Positions 1 to 8,141 are shown, counted from the first letter of the stretch. The stretch is 64,000 bases of DNA from Alphaproteobacteria bacterium (GCA_030428255.1 JAUIBT010000014.1:1-64000), one strand, 5' to 3'. The notes: a model not told the origin generated them from the letters alone. Program-made: numbers and translations.

Positions 1-198
1 GCCCAATCAACCACCCAAAACAGGAAAATCAGAGCCAATGCGCGCCCTGGCGTGGATGCCATAGAGCGCCAGAGCAAAAAACTTGCCACCGCGTGCTCAA
101 ATCAACCGTTGATGCGGGTGTCCAGCTGGCGGCCACCGCTGGCCGCAACTTGGCGGTCACCGCCCTGGCGGACACGCAAAGCGAACGCTTGGGTTGAT

Positions 199-244
199 CG
201 CAAATCCACCGTCGCCATTGACCTGCAATGGCTCGGGGTTTGCG
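199..244 (+). repeat. Structured repeat family 1, copy 1
   Basis: The outer arms CGCAAATCC and GGGGTTTGCG pair with each other. Inside is a hairpin GCCATTG-ACCTG-CAATGGC (214-232). The order is GCAAA, then CCACCGTC, then a variable hairpin, then TCGGGG-TTTGC. The same architecture recurs at 1036, 1089, 7992, 20406 and 27352. This copy lies inside the FHA remnant, directly after its reading frame breaks. Confidence 0.75.
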
Positions 245-284
245 AAGGCGCTCCGACTGGGGCGTGTCGTTGGCTTTGTGTTTG

Positions 285-378
285 AGCGCCGCGCCGCAGC
301 GAACAGCGGCTGGATTGGATGGGGGTTGCTCAGCTAGCAAAGTCCGGGCGTGTCTTTGCGAGGAGCGGCGCGGCTTTG
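285..378 (+). repeat. Repeat family 2 (about 96 bp), copy A
   Basis: The left end (AGCGCCGCGCCGCAGCGAACAG) and right end (GGAGCGGCGCGGCTTTG) carry a perfect 10-bp inverted pair, GCCGCGCCGC/GCGGCGCGGC. Related copies of the same length are at 840, 27075 and 27179; the interior differs between copies. It looks like a small non-coding palindrome-ended element inserted in the FHA remnant. Confidence 0.65.
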
Positions 379-839
379 GAGCAACGGCTCGGGCAGCTTT
401 ACCTTGGGCGCCAACGGCTCGCAGGCGCGCTCCAGCGCTATGCTGTTCCAGAACGCCGCCCTGACAGCGGGCGAGGGGGCTTACTTCCAGTCCGGCCAGG
501 ACATGCGCTTTGCCGGAGCCAACGTGAAGGCGGGGCGCCTGACCATCGATGCAGGCCGCGACCTGCTGATCTTGAGCCGCCAGAACCAGTCGGCCTCTAA
601 CTCCTACGGCTTCAACTTCTCCATCACCGCCACGCCCGGCACCGGCATCACTGGCATCGGTATCGGCGGCTCCTATGGCAAGTCCAACCGCAAGTACACC
701 GACACGCCGACCAGCCTGCTGGCGGACGAGGATGTCAGCGTCACCGTGGGACGCACCACCTACCTGCTGGGCGCAGTCCTGGCCTCGCGTTCGAACAAGC
801 TGAAGCTGGATACGGCCAACTTCATCTTCGACACCATTA

Positions 840-936
840 TGAGCGCCGCGCCGCAGCGAACAGCAGTCGGTTTGACGGTGCCTGCCAAAGCAAGTCGGCT
901 CCTGGCCTTTGAGGCGCATGGAGCGACGCGGCTTTG
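840..936 (+). repeat. Repeat family 2 (about 96 bp), copy B
   Basis: The first 21 bases after position 843 match copy A almost exactly (GCGCCGCGCCGCAGCGAACAG). The right end GGCGCATGGAGCGACGCGG plus CTTTG matches copies C and D. It interrupts the FHA remnant between two recognisable FHA segments. Confidence 0.65.
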
Positions 937-1035
937 AGTGCCAAGCGACAAGGACGCCAGCGGCCGCGTCGGGGTCAACCTCAACATCGGCGTCAATCCC
1001 TGCTCCTGGGACGGTACCGGCAGGTGTTTGCTTGC

Positions 1036-1078
1036 CGCAAAGCCACCGTCGCAGCCCTAAGGCTGCTCGGGTTTTGCG
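1036..1078 (+). repeat. Structured repeat family 1, copy 2
   Basis: CGCAAAGCCACCGTC is followed by the hairpin GCAGCC-CTAA-GGCTGC (1051-1066) and then TCGGGTTTTGCG. The outer CGCAAA/TTTGCG arms pair. The inner stem sequence differs from copy 1 but pairing is kept. Confidence 0.75.
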
Positions 1079-1088
1079 TGTTGGTCTC

Positions 1089-1130
1089 CGCAAAGCCACC
1101 GTCGCAGCCCTGAGGCTGCTCGGGTTTCGC
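1089..1130 (+). repeat. Structured repeat family 1, copy 3
   Basis: This is a near-identical tandem neighbour of copy 2, 10 bp downstream. It has the hairpin GCAGCC-CTGA-GGCTGC (1104-1119); the right arm is slightly changed (GGGTTTCGCG). Confidence 0.75.
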
Positions 1131-1452
1131 GGGCGCCTACCGCAATAAGCAAGGTCTGACCTACGCCACGCTGGGCCCCTTTTTCTGGTCGCATGTCTAA
1201 CCGGCGCGCTTAGAGGCTCGCAGCGCTCTGCTTGCTCACCGCAGGCCTAGAAATGCTCGTGTGACATCACCATCCGCAATCGCCCGAACCAGGACCTGTC
1301 CGGCCTCAATCGCGACCTGGGCACCATCCAGCGCGTCACCCGTGACATCGACTTTGATGTCCACATTCCAGCGCTCAACCTGGCCAAGCTGGCCGAAGAC
1401 CTGGAAGCCAGCCGCCTGTTCCTGATCGGCCTGACCTTGGACGAGGCGCTAG

Positions 1453-2889
1453 CACTACAGTTGCGTATTATTGCGTGTTTTGCGATGAGCAATGGCGGCG
1501 ACGACTTGATGCTCGCGTCGCCATCGCGACCAGTCCCATATAAAGGTGGCGGTGAGAATGGGGCGCGGCAGAAGGCGCGAGATCAGGTGGCGGAGGTCTG
1601 GAGTTGTCATGGTTTGTGCCATCCTTGCAATCATGCTGCTTCCGCTTGCCGCCTCGGACTCCTTTCGTTCCGTTTGCTGTATGCCGCGCGTCGTTGATCG
1701 GCGCTGACCCGGGCCAGAAAGGCGGCAGCCGCCATCACGAGGCTCATATGGCGGTGCCAGCCATGCCAGGAGCGGGCCTCGCAATGATCGAGGCCGAGAT
1801 CGTCTTTGGCGCGTAGGAAGCACTCCTCAATGGTCCAGCGCAGCCCGGCAGCCGCAGCAAGGTCTGCCAGAGTGGCTCCGGTGCGCGCGTGAACGAAGTA
1901 ATAGGCAATGTTTTGAGGGTCACGCAGGCTGCGATGCGCCAGCAGCCAGCGAGCAAACCCTTCTGCGGCCTGATGTTTGAGCGCGACCCAGGCCCAATCA
2001 TAGAGCCGCGGTCCCTTGGTGCCCTCGCCAGCACAAAGGGGGTGCCAAGCCTCGCTGGGCAGATTGGAAATCACCGTTGCAGGATCGGTCTGCACCAGCG
2101 CTGTGTCCTCCAGAAATCGGAAGGTATGGTTTGAGCGCACCGCCAGCACATAGGGCTGACCACGCTCTTCCAACATGCGCCGGAACCGATGGTCCGAGCC
2201 ATAAACCGCATCGGCGAGCACAAAGGCGCAAGGCGTTCCCTCATCCAGCAGTCGCGCAACCATCTCGCGGGCTAGGGCCGGTTTGGTAGCGAAGGCAACA
2301 TCTTCCGGCACATGCGCCTTTGCGCGCCTCTCCTGGTCATTGGCCCAGGCCTTCGGCAAGTAGAGTTGTCGATCAATCAGCGCGTGGCCAAAGCGGCTCG
2401 CATAGGCAGCGAACACGCCGATCTGGCAGTTCTCGATCCGACCCGCCGTACCGGAATACTGTCGGCCAACACCGACGGAATGAACGCCCTTCTTCAAAAA
2501 ACCGGTCTCATCCACGACCAGTACGCCGTCCGGATCGCCAAGAGCCTCAATCGCGTAGCTGCGAACCCGCTCGCAGAGCGTATCGGCTGACCAGGATGAT
2601 CGGCCCAGCAAAGACTGAATTCGATAAAAACGCGCCAGTCCGGCTTCCTCTGCCAACATCCAGCCGGTCTTGCGTTCAACCCCGGATAACAACCCGTCAA
2701 TAAAAGCTCTGCCGGACACCCGCTGCTCGGACCTCTTAAAGGCAGGCGCAATATAGGCCATCATGCCTTCAAGACCAGCCCGCCAATCTGAAATCGACCC
2801 CGCCCAATCTGAAACAGCCATGAACCAACCCTCCTCCTATGACGGAGAGAGGGTTGAATCACAAATCGCAATAATACGCAACTGTAGTG
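1453..2889 (-). mobile_element. IS701-family insertion sequence, complete, 1437 bp
   Basis: Both ends carry perfect 23-bp terminal inverted repeats. The left end starts CACTACAGTTGCGTATTATT at 1453 and the right end is its exact complement finishing at 2889. The element is flanked by the 4-bp direct repeat CTAG (1449-1452 and 2890-2893), the YTAR-type target duplication known for IS701. A single intact transposase is encoded on the minus strand. It interrupts the FHA/CdiA remnant. Intact ends, intact transposase and intact duplication imply a fairly recent insertion. Confidence 0.95.
1631..2821 (-). CDS. IS701-family DDE transposase
   Basis: A 396-residue transposase of the IS701 (DDE_5) type. 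The first catalytic Asp sits in LVVDETGFLKKG (about residue 104), the second in FVLADAVYGSD (about 205) and the Glu in WTIEECFLRAKDDLGLDH (about 335). The N-terminal region before the catalytic domain has the family's normal length. The gene fills most of the element and reads from the right end towards the left, ending about 180 bp inside the left inverted repeat. No frameshift or missing catalytic residue is seen, so it may still be active. The ATG at 2821 lies about 70 bp inside the right inverted repeat. Confidence 0.93.
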   Translation of the reverse strand: MAVSDWAGSISDWRAGLEGMMAYIAPAFKRSEQRVSGRAFIDGLLSGVERKTGWMLAEEAGLARFYRIQSLLGRSSWSADTLCERVRSYAIEALGDPDGVLVVDETGFLKKGVHSVGVGRQYSGTAGRIENCQIGVFAAYASRFGHALIDRQLYLPKAWANDQERRAKAHVPEDVAFATKPALAREMVARLLDEGTPCAFVLADAVYGSDHRFRRMLEERGQPYVLAVRSNHTFRFLEDTALVQTDPATVISNLPSEAWHPLCAGEGTKGPRLYDWAWVALKHQAAEGFARWLLAHRSLRDPQNIAYYFVHARTGATLADLAAAAGLRWTIEECFLRAKDDLGLDHCEARSWHGWHRHMSLVMAAAAFLARVSADQRRAAYSKRNERSPRRQAEAA

Positions 2890-3002
2890 CTAGTCCCTTG
2901 TTTTTGGCCACAAATCCGCAGCGAACTCAGCCAAGTTCCTTTGATGGTCTTGTTGGGCCAAGGGCAAAGCTGCCTTAGGACAGATAAGGCGCAAGGGGGC
3001 TG
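2890..3002 (+). pseudogene. FHA/CdiA remnant, 3' tail beyond the IS
   Basis: If the insertion sequence and one CTAG copy are removed, the frame at 1440-1452 continues as DEALVPCFWPQIRSELSQV and runs to a TGA at 3000-3002. This tail overlaps the 3' end of the oppositely oriented DUF442 gene. Whether it is the original C-terminus or chance open frame cannot be decided. Confidence 0.4.
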
Positions 3003-3382
3003 ACATCGAAGCCTGCGTTGCGACAGCAAGCCAATATTTCGTCCGCGCTGGCCTCGCCCTTTTTGCTCAAGGCCCACAGCATGGACGCCCGCATGCCAGA
3101 GCGGCAAAAGGCCAAAACCTTGCCATCACAGTCTTGGGTCACTTGCTTGAAGTTGGCCACATCGGCAGGCGTGACCTGCCCCGGAACCACGGGAATATGA
3201 TGGGCGCTCAAGCCACGCGCTTCCGCTTCTGCTTTCAGCGTCTCAAAGCTCATTTGGTTGGGTTCTTCGCCGTCTGGGCGGTGAGAAATAATGGTGGTAA
3301 TGCCCGCAGCCTTGGCGGTGTCGAGGTGATCCAAAGTGATCTGGGGAGCCACCTGTACGGTATCGTCGAGGGATTTAAACAT
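2975..3382 (-). CDS. DUF442 (TIGR01244-type) sulfur transferase / phosphatase-like protein
   Basis: A 135-residue protein of the DUF442 family, a small PTP/rhodanese-like fold. The active loop is AFCRSGMRA near residue 95, with the catalytic Cys and the Arg of a CRSGxR loop. In many proteobacteria this domain is fused to, or encoded beside, a persulfide dioxygenase of the Blh/ETHE1 type, where it is thought to handle sulfane sulfur; here the two are separate genes of one cluster. The ATG at 3382 is chosen because the homologous region starts there (MFKSLDDTVQVAPQ); the 16 extra codons upstream look unconserved. It follows the two YeeE/YedE-type genes on the same strand and may be their third cistron, although 160 bp separate them. 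Confidence 0.8.
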   Translation of the reverse strand: MFKSLDDTVQVAPQITLDHLDTAKAAGITTIISHRPDGEEPNQMSFETLKAEAEARGLSAHHIPVVPGQVTPADVANFKQVTQDCDGKVLAFCRSGMRASMLWALSKKGEASADEILACCRNAGFDVSPLAPYLS

Positions 3383-3543
3383 AAGTAGATGTCCGTTGGA
3401 ATGAGTGAGAGGGCGCCGGGCGCACTGCAATCTGAGGGCCGCGCGAGCGGCCGCTGCGTTGTCGCGATTAGGTCGCCAACGTCGTGTGTGTTCGGGTGAT
3501 GGATTGGAGCAATCCCTAGCGAGGCGACAGGTCGCGTGCTGCC

Positions 3544-4011
3544 TTAGGACTTCATCAAGCGGCCGACAAACATGCCAGCCAGCATCATGCCAAGGAAGCC
3601 AAAGGCCAACAGGCCGTTGCCTGCTAGCAAGGTGAGCGCTGGCCCCGGACAGATACCGGTCAGTGCCCAGCCCAAGCCAAAGGCGGCGGCACCCGGCAAG
3701 ATTTTGCGATCTATGACGCCGCAGTTGGTCGGCAGCTCAAAGCTTTCGGTTAGCAGGGGCTTCAAGCGCCGTTGGACGAACCAAAACCCAGGGACGCCAA
3801 CCGCGATGGCGCCGCCCATAACGAAAGCCAAGCTGGGGTCCCAAGGACCAAAGATGTCCAAGAAGTTGCGAACCTTGGCGGGGTTCGACATACCGGATAT
3901 GATGAGGCCAAGGCCAAAGACCAAACCCACAGCCAGGCCCAGGGCAAGTGTTAGAGCAAGTGTGAGAGCTTGGGAGGAGGCTGGCGAAACCGTAGAATTA
4001 GCGCTGCGCAT
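3544..4011 (-). CDS. YeeE/YedE-family (DUF6691) sulfur transporter half, second gene
   Basis: About 155 residues with four hydrophobic segments and the family signature GWALTGICPGPALT (about 115-128). In this family two half-size membrane proteins together make a thiosulfate or sulfane-sulfur channel, and the conserved Cys in GICPGPA is expected to carry sulfur along the pore. The ATG at 4011 starts two bases after the stop of the upstream half (TAA-G-ATG), so the two are co-translated. The 3' end reads TCCTAAGGCAGC, the same 13-bp end (GTCCTAAGGCAGC on this strand) as the DUF442 gene. Confidence 0.85.
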   Translation of the reverse strand: MRSANSTVSPASSQALTLALTLALGLAVGLVFGLGLIISGMSNPAKVRNFLDIFGPWDPSLAFVMGGAIAVGVPGFWFVQRRLKPLLTESFELPTNCGVIDRKILPGAAAFGLGWALTGICPGPALTLLAGNGLLAFGFLGMMLAGMFVGRLMKS

Positions 4012-4012
4012 C

Positions 4013-4456
4013 TTAGATAAATCCTCCGAAGACAAGGCGAACCAGAGCTGCGGTGCCAAAGGCCACCGCCATGAAGGTAAGGGTTGCGCCTAGCGAGCGC
4101 AGTGACAGGCGTGAAAGGCCGCACACGCCGTGGCCCGATGTACAGCCATTGCCAAGGACCGATCCCAGGCCAACGAAGAAGGCGCCGATCAACAGCACCG
4201 GTGTGCTGGAGACGAACTGCGCCGTCACGCCCGATCCGGTCGTGAGCTGCCAGATCAGCGGCGCGACAACCACGCCAACGATGAAGGCCAGGGTCCATTG
4301 CTGGTTCCAGCCCGACGCACGCGGCGGCAACAGGCGCGATACAAGACCCGAAACGCCCATAATGCGGCCATAGAACAGAGCGGTCATCACAGCGGACAAA
4401 CCGATAAGGATACCTCCGAACAAGGAAGCGAGGGGTGTGAAGCTGGTCTCTATCAT
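4013..4456 (-). CDS. YeeE/YedE-family sulfur transporter half, first gene
   Basis: A 147-residue membrane protein with four to five hydrophobic segments and the diagnostic GNGCTSGHGVCGLSRLS motif (about 103-119), whose Cys residues are the sulfur-relay positions in YeeE-type thiosulfate transporters. It is the first gene of the minus-strand unit and is coupled to the second half-transporter. An ATTC-N8-GAAT palindrome lies a few bases upstream of its start, suggesting repression by a persulfide-sensing SqrR/BigR-type regulator. Gene order (half transporters, DUF442, divergent persulfide dioxygenase) matches known sulfide-detoxification regulons. Confidence 0.88.
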   Translation of the reverse strand: MIETSFTPLASLFGGILIGLSAVMTALFYGRIMGVSGLVSRLLPPRASGWNQQWTLAFIVGVVVAPLIWQLTTGSGVTAQFVSSTPVLLIGAFFVGLGSVLGNGCTSGHGVCGLSRLSLRSLGATLTFMAVAFGTAALVRLVFGGFI

Positions 4457-4461
4457 TGTGT

Positions 4462-4477
4462 ATTCGCATGTTTGAAT
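4462..4477. promoter_or_regulatory. ATTC-N8-GAAT operator, YeeE side
   Basis: ATTCGCATGTTTGAAT is a spaced palindrome of the form reported for the persulfide-responsive ArsR-family repressors SqrR/BigR. It lies 6 bp upstream of the YeeE/YedE start. A second site of exactly the same form is at 4989. The regulator is inferred; no bigR/sqrR gene is in this cluster. Confidence 0.6.
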
Positions 4478-4988
4478 ATGAATTGATCTGCCGCAAATAA
4501 ACAGACCGCGACGTTATTTCAAGGGCATACCGACAGAAAAATGTAGTGGCTTAAGAAGGGGCGGTGCTTGAGCGCCGCAAATCTCCCCAAACCACAAACC
4601 CTTTAAGGCAAGCCCCATGGCGCGCAAAGGATCGCAATCATATGCCGCGCGCCATCGCGCCGATCGCCCAAGCTGCAATCCTGACAGGCGTGGCTCATAA
4701 ATGAGCGTTCGCGCGCAGAGCGTCAAGCATGCTGCGCGCCTTGCAGTGGTTGTCGTGAGCCAGGGAGCCGTCGTGCAGCGGCCCTGCTGTTTGGGCTGCT
4801 GCGGCGTAAGCCTCTATTTACGCGCGAAACGGCCATGGTTTGAAGCGGCTGCTTCGCGCTGTCACATCTTTGCGATCACTACTATGTGTTCATTATGGCG
4901 CGCGGGCATACGGGTTAGCAGAGGGCGGGGCAAAAAATCACTCTCGTCCCCTTGTAACCCAATTCACGAAGCTCTATCTGGCTAACAT
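4478..4988. other. Long divergent intergenic region, no gene recognised
   Basis: Five hundred bases between two divergent sulfur genes. Open frames on both strands (4514-4726, 4701-4985) have no recognisable domain, poor starts and arginine/cysteine-rich composition typical of shadow frames. It may hold promoters or a decayed gene; nothing more can be supported. Confidence 0.4.
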
Positions 4989-5004
4989 ATTCAGTTATTC
5001 GAAT
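4989..5004. promoter_or_regulatory. ATTC-N8-GAAT operator, persulfide dioxygenase side
   Basis: ATTCAGTTATTCGAAT is the second copy of the spaced palindrome, 136 bp upstream of the dioxygenase start. Both ends of the divergent region therefore carry the same operator-like site, which points to joint control of both directions by one repressor. Confidence 0.6.
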
Positions 5005-5139
5005 GTAACAGTCTGATCTTCGCTCTGGCTCCTGTCTGTGCTAGGCTCCATGCCAAGGGGGGGCGGCTCTCGAGCCTGCGAAGACACAGACCTTCATTCG
5101 CGTACTTCGACCTCAGTTCTTTATGTATGGAGACCTTCC

Positions 5140-6024
5140 ATGGATTATCCCGTCAACATGGCCATCGTGCCTGACGTAAAAGCCTTCTTCGACGATGACT
5201 CGAACACGATTTCCTATGTCGTATCCGATCCGGCAACCAAGAAAGCGGCGGTCATCGATTCGGTGATGGATTTCGACTATGCCGCCGGGCGAACCAGCTT
5301 TGAAAGTGCGGACGCCATCATAGCCTATGTGCAGGACCAGGGCTTGACCGTTGATTGGTTGATCGAAACCCATGCGCACGCAGATCACCTGTCGGCTGCA
5401 CCCTATCTGCAGAACAAGTTGGGCGGCAAGATCGGCATTGGTCGCGAGATCATTACGGTGCAAAACGTCTTCGGCAAGATTTTCAACGAAGGCACCGAAT
5501 TCCAGCGCGACGGCAGCCAATTTGACCGCCTGTTTGACGATGGAGACACCTACCAGATTGGCAACATGACCGCCTTTGCCATGCACACACCCGGCCACAC
5601 CCCAGCCGACATGGTGCATGTTGTCGGCAACGCGGCCTTTGTCGGCGATACCCTGTTCATGCCCGATGGCGGCACCGCGCGCGCCGACTTCCCCGGTGGG
5701 GATGCGGGTATCTTGTACGACAGCATCCAGCGCTTGCTGGATTTACCCGAAGATATGCGCCTGTTCATGTGCCACGATTACGGCCCCAACGGTCGCGATA
5801 TCCGCTGGGAAACTACGGTCGGTGAAGAGAAAGAGCACAACATTCACGTTGGCAAGAACGCGGATCGCCAGACCTTCGTCAAACTGCGCAGCGAGCGCGA
5901 CGCCACCTTGTCCATGCCGCGGTTGATCGTGCCCTCGATCCAGGTGAACACCCGCGCAGGCAAGCTGCCCAAAGAAGAGGACAATGGTACAGCCTATTTG
6001 AAGGTGCCGTTGAACACGCTCTAG
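5140..6024 (+). CDS. Persulfide dioxygenase, ETHE1/Blh-type metallo-beta-lactamase fold
   Basis: A 294-residue metallo-beta-lactamase-fold protein. The metal motif THAHADH is at residues 77-83, HTPGHTPADM near 147 supplies a further ligand, and CHDYGPNGRD occurs near 205. This arrangement is that of ETHE1-like persulfide dioxygenases, which oxidise glutathione persulfide to sulfite and glutathione using mononuclear iron in the cytoplasm. The ATG at 5140 follows GGAGACC and gives the normal family length; an upstream in-frame start at 5038 would add an unconserved 34 residues. The ATTC-N8-GAAT operator upstream and the divergent YeeE/DUF442 genes support a sulfide-detoxification role. Confidence 0.88.
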   Translation: MDYPVNMAIVPDVKAFFDDDSNTISYVVSDPATKKAAVIDSVMDFDYAAGRTSFESADAIIAYVQDQGLTVDWLIETHAHADHLSAAPYLQNKLGGKIGIGREIITVQNVFGKIFNEGTEFQRDGSQFDRLFDDGDTYQIGNMTAFAMHTPGHTPADMVHVVGNAAFVGDTLFMPDGGTARADFPGGDAGILYDSIQRLLDLPEDMRLFMCHDYGPNGRDIRWETTVGEEKEHNIHVGKNADRQTFVKLRSERDATLSMPRLIVPSIQVNTRAGKLPKEEDNGTAYLKVPLNTL

Positions 6025-6223
6025 ATTTTGGGCCTTCTGCTCGCTCTCACCATTGGCCGCGCCCCGGGTTGGGCGTCACGGGAGCCGCTTAGATTGAGAT
6101 CTTGGCGGCCTTCCAAGTGCTGCGCTTCAAGTCCCTGGTCGGCCTCCGCCGGGCGTGGGCTTTTTGGCCCTGGTCGTGGCGAGTGGCAAATTAAAAACAT
6201 AATCGACACTCTGGACATCCCCC

Positions 6224-7936
6224 GTGCCTTCTTTCTTGCGCTCTTACTTCCCCATTCTCGATTGGTCGCGCTCATATAACTCGACGACCTTCACCAACGA
6301 TCTGGTGGCGGCCATCATCGTCACCATCATGCTGATCCCCCAGAGTCTGGCCTACGCCTTGTTGGCGGGGCTGCCTGCCGAGGTCGGCCTCTATGCCTCT
6401 ATCTTGCCGCTGGTGGCCTATGCGGTATTTGGCACCAGCCGGGCGCTGGCCGTAGGGCCTGTGGCGGTGGTCTCCTTGATGACAGCCGCCGCGATTGCCA
6501 ACCTTGGCATCACCGATCCCGGTCACATGGTGGTGGCGGCCATCACGCTGGCCTTTATCTCGGGGCTCATGCTGATGCTGATGGGCGTTTTGAAGCTGGG
6601 CTTCTTGGCGAATTTCCTCAGCCACCCCGTGATTGCGGGCTTCATCACCGCCTCGGGCATGATCATTGCCGCCAGCCAGGTCAAGCACCTCTTGGGCGTC
6701 CAGGCCCATGGCCACAATCTTTATGAGCTGCTGATCTCGCTGGTTCGCGAGCTGCCTAACACTTCGCTGTGGACCTTGGCCGTTGGCTTGCCGGCGCTGG
6801 TGTTTTTGTTCTGGGTGCGCAAGAGCCTCAAGCCGAGCCTGATCAAGCTGGGCTTGCCTGCGCGGGCTGCGGATATCATGGCGAAGGCAGGTCCGGTGGC
6901 CGCGGTGGCTGCGACCACCATTGCAACGGCGGTCTTCCAGCTTGACACCAAAGGGGTGGCGACCGTGGGCTCCGTGCCGCAAGGTATCCCCCCGCTGAGC
7001 TTGCCCAGCGGAGATTGGGGGCTCTGGACCTCGCTTGCGGGCTCGGCTTTCCTGATTTCGGTCATTGGCTTTGTGGAGTCGGTGTCGGTGGCCCAGACCT
7101 TGGCCGCCAAGCGCCGCCAGCGGATCGACCCGGATCAGGAGCTCGTCGGCTTGGGGGCTTCGAACATCGCCTCGGGCCTGTCTGGTGGCTATCCCGTCAC
7201 TGGCGGCTTTGCGCGCTCGGTGGTCAACTTCGATGCTGGTGCAGAGACCCCGGCTGCCGGAGCCTTCACCGCCATCGGCATCGGTCTTGCGACCCTGTTC
7301 TTGACGCCGCTGTTGTTCTTTTTACCGAAGGCGACCTTGGCGGCGACCATCATCGTTGCGGTGCTGTCCTTGGTAGACTTCTCTGTTCTGGCCCGAACCT
7401 GGCGTTATTCGAAAGCTGATTTCCTGGCGGTTTTCGCGACGATCTTGGTCACCTTGGGCTTTGGCGTGGAGTTGGGCGTCAGCGCGGGCGTGGGTCTGTC
7501 GATCGCTCTGTTCTTGTACAAGACCAGCCGCCCGCACATGGCGGTGGTCGGCCAAGTCGGCGATACCGAGCATTTCCGCAACGTCGAGCGCCACTCGGTC
7601 GTGACCTGCCCCAAGGTCATATCGCTGCGGGTGGATCGCAGCCTCTATTTCGCCAATGCGCGCGCGCTTGAGAATAAGATCTATGACCTGGTTGCCCGCC
7701 AACGCGAGGCCAAGCATGTGGTTCTCATGTGCTCGGCGGTCAATGAGATCGACGCCTCGGCGCTGGAATCCCTGGAGGCGATCAATCAGCGCTTGGCAGA
7801 CTTCGGGGTCAAGTTTCACCTGTCGGAGGTCAAGGGGCCGGTGATGGATCGCTTGCGCCGCAGCCATTTTTTGCAGCAGTTGACGGGCCGGGTCTTCTTG
7901 TCCCAGTTTGACGCCTTTGCAGCTTTGAGGGCATAG
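6224..7936 (+). CDS. SulP-family anion (sulfate) permease with STAS domain
   Basis: A 570-residue SLC26/SulP transporter. The N-terminal core has the signature ending IPQSLAYALLAGLPAEVGLY (about 38-57), then 10-12 hydrophobic segments including the FVESVSVAQTLAAKRRQ region (about 286-302). A C-terminal STAS domain follows from about residue 450 (VISLRVDRSLYFANA, VNEIDASALESLE). Members import sulfate, bicarbonate or other anions; the substrate cannot be read from sequence. It starts with GTG at 6224 with a weak GGA 8 bases upstream. It lies 200 bp downstream of the persulfide dioxygenase in the same orientation, so sulfate or sulfite traffic linked to sulfide oxidation is a reasonable inference. 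Confidence 0.88.
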   Translation: MPSFLRSYFPILDWSRSYNSTTFTNDLVAAIIVTIMLIPQSLAYALLAGLPAEVGLYASILPLVAYAVFGTSRALAVGPVAVVSLMTAAAIANLGITDPGHMVVAAITLAFISGLMLMLMGVLKLGFLANFLSHPVIAGFITASGMIIAASQVKHLLGVQAHGHNLYELLISLVRELPNTSLWTLAVGLPALVFLFWVRKSLKPSLIKLGLPARAADIMAKAGPVAAVAATTIATAVFQLDTKGVATVGSVPQGIPPLSLPSGDWGLWTSLAGSAFLISVIGFVESVSVAQTLAAKRRQRIDPDQELVGLGASNIASGLSGGYPVTGGFARSVVNFDAGAETPAAGAFTAIGIGLATLFLTPLLFFLPKATLAATIIVAVLSLVDFSVLARTWRYSKADFLAVFATILVTLGFGVELGVSAGVGLSIALFLYKTSRPHMAVVGQVGDTEHFRNVERHSVVTCPKVISLRVDRSLYFANARALENKIYDLVARQREAKHVVLMCSAVNEIDASALESLEAINQRLADFGVKFHLSEVKGPVMDRLRRSHFLQQLTGRVFLSQFDAFAALRA

Positions 7937-7943
7937 AGCATGT

Positions 7944-8046
7944 GTCGTTGAATTGCATTCACTCAACACGGTCTAACTATTTGATTTTAAGGCAAATGTG
8001 CCTTTCCGATCTTTGGCACAATCGGGGGCGATTGCTCGGGCTTTGC
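7944..8046 (+). repeat. Structured repeat family 1, copy 4, long form
   Basis: The 5' part TGTCGTTGAATTGCAT (from 7944) matches TTTCGTTGAATTGCAT at 27304. The 3' part GGCAAATGTGCC...CAATCG-GGGG-CGATTG-CTCGGGCTTTGC (7992-8046) matches 27352-27407. It sits immediately downstream of the SulP gene. The inner stem is 8019-8034. Confidence 0.7.
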
Positions 8047-8141
8047 TCTATCGCAAACTGCAGACGCGCGGGCTCACGCCAGAGCAGGTTCACGGCACAG
8101 CGGGGGCGCCAGTTAGCGATACTCTGGCTTGTTGAGGGGAG

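Larger units (their letters stand above)
1..1452 (+). pseudogene. Filamentous haemagglutinin / CdiA-like gene, C-terminal remnant
   Basis: Frame-shifting pieces of a haemagglutinin-repeat exoprotein can be read here. Around 112-196 a piece reads like VQLAATAGRNLAVTALADT. Around 380-838 there is a long FHA repeat piece (SGQDMRFAGANVKAGRL, DAGRDLLIL). Around 940-1030 comes a SDKDASGRVGVNLNIGV piece, around 1131-1200 NKQGLTYATLG, and around 1255-1448 a LNRDLGTIQRVTRDIDFDV piece. The last resembles the segment that precedes the toxin tip in FhaB/CdiA proteins. The pieces are in order but separated by two families of small repeats and stop codons, and an IS701-type element cuts the 3' end. The family is secreted by two-partner secretion; no TpsB partner or immunity gene is visible. 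The 5' part lies outside the window. Confident as an FHA-type pseudogene, less so on the exact subfamily. Confidence 0.75.

Noticed and set aside
29-1099. 356-codon minus-strand ORF across the FHA remnant
   Set aside because: The plus strand contains clear haemagglutinin segments and repeats; the minus frame is composition-driven.
1020-1130. CRISPR-like tandem repeat
   Set aside because: Only two units, with internal hairpins matching dispersed copies elsewhere; no spacers or cas genes in the window.
4514-4985. Open frames in the sulfur divergent region as a possible sqrR/bigR gene
   Set aside because: Neither translation has a helix-turn-helix or the two sensor Cys in context; they are not ArsR-like.
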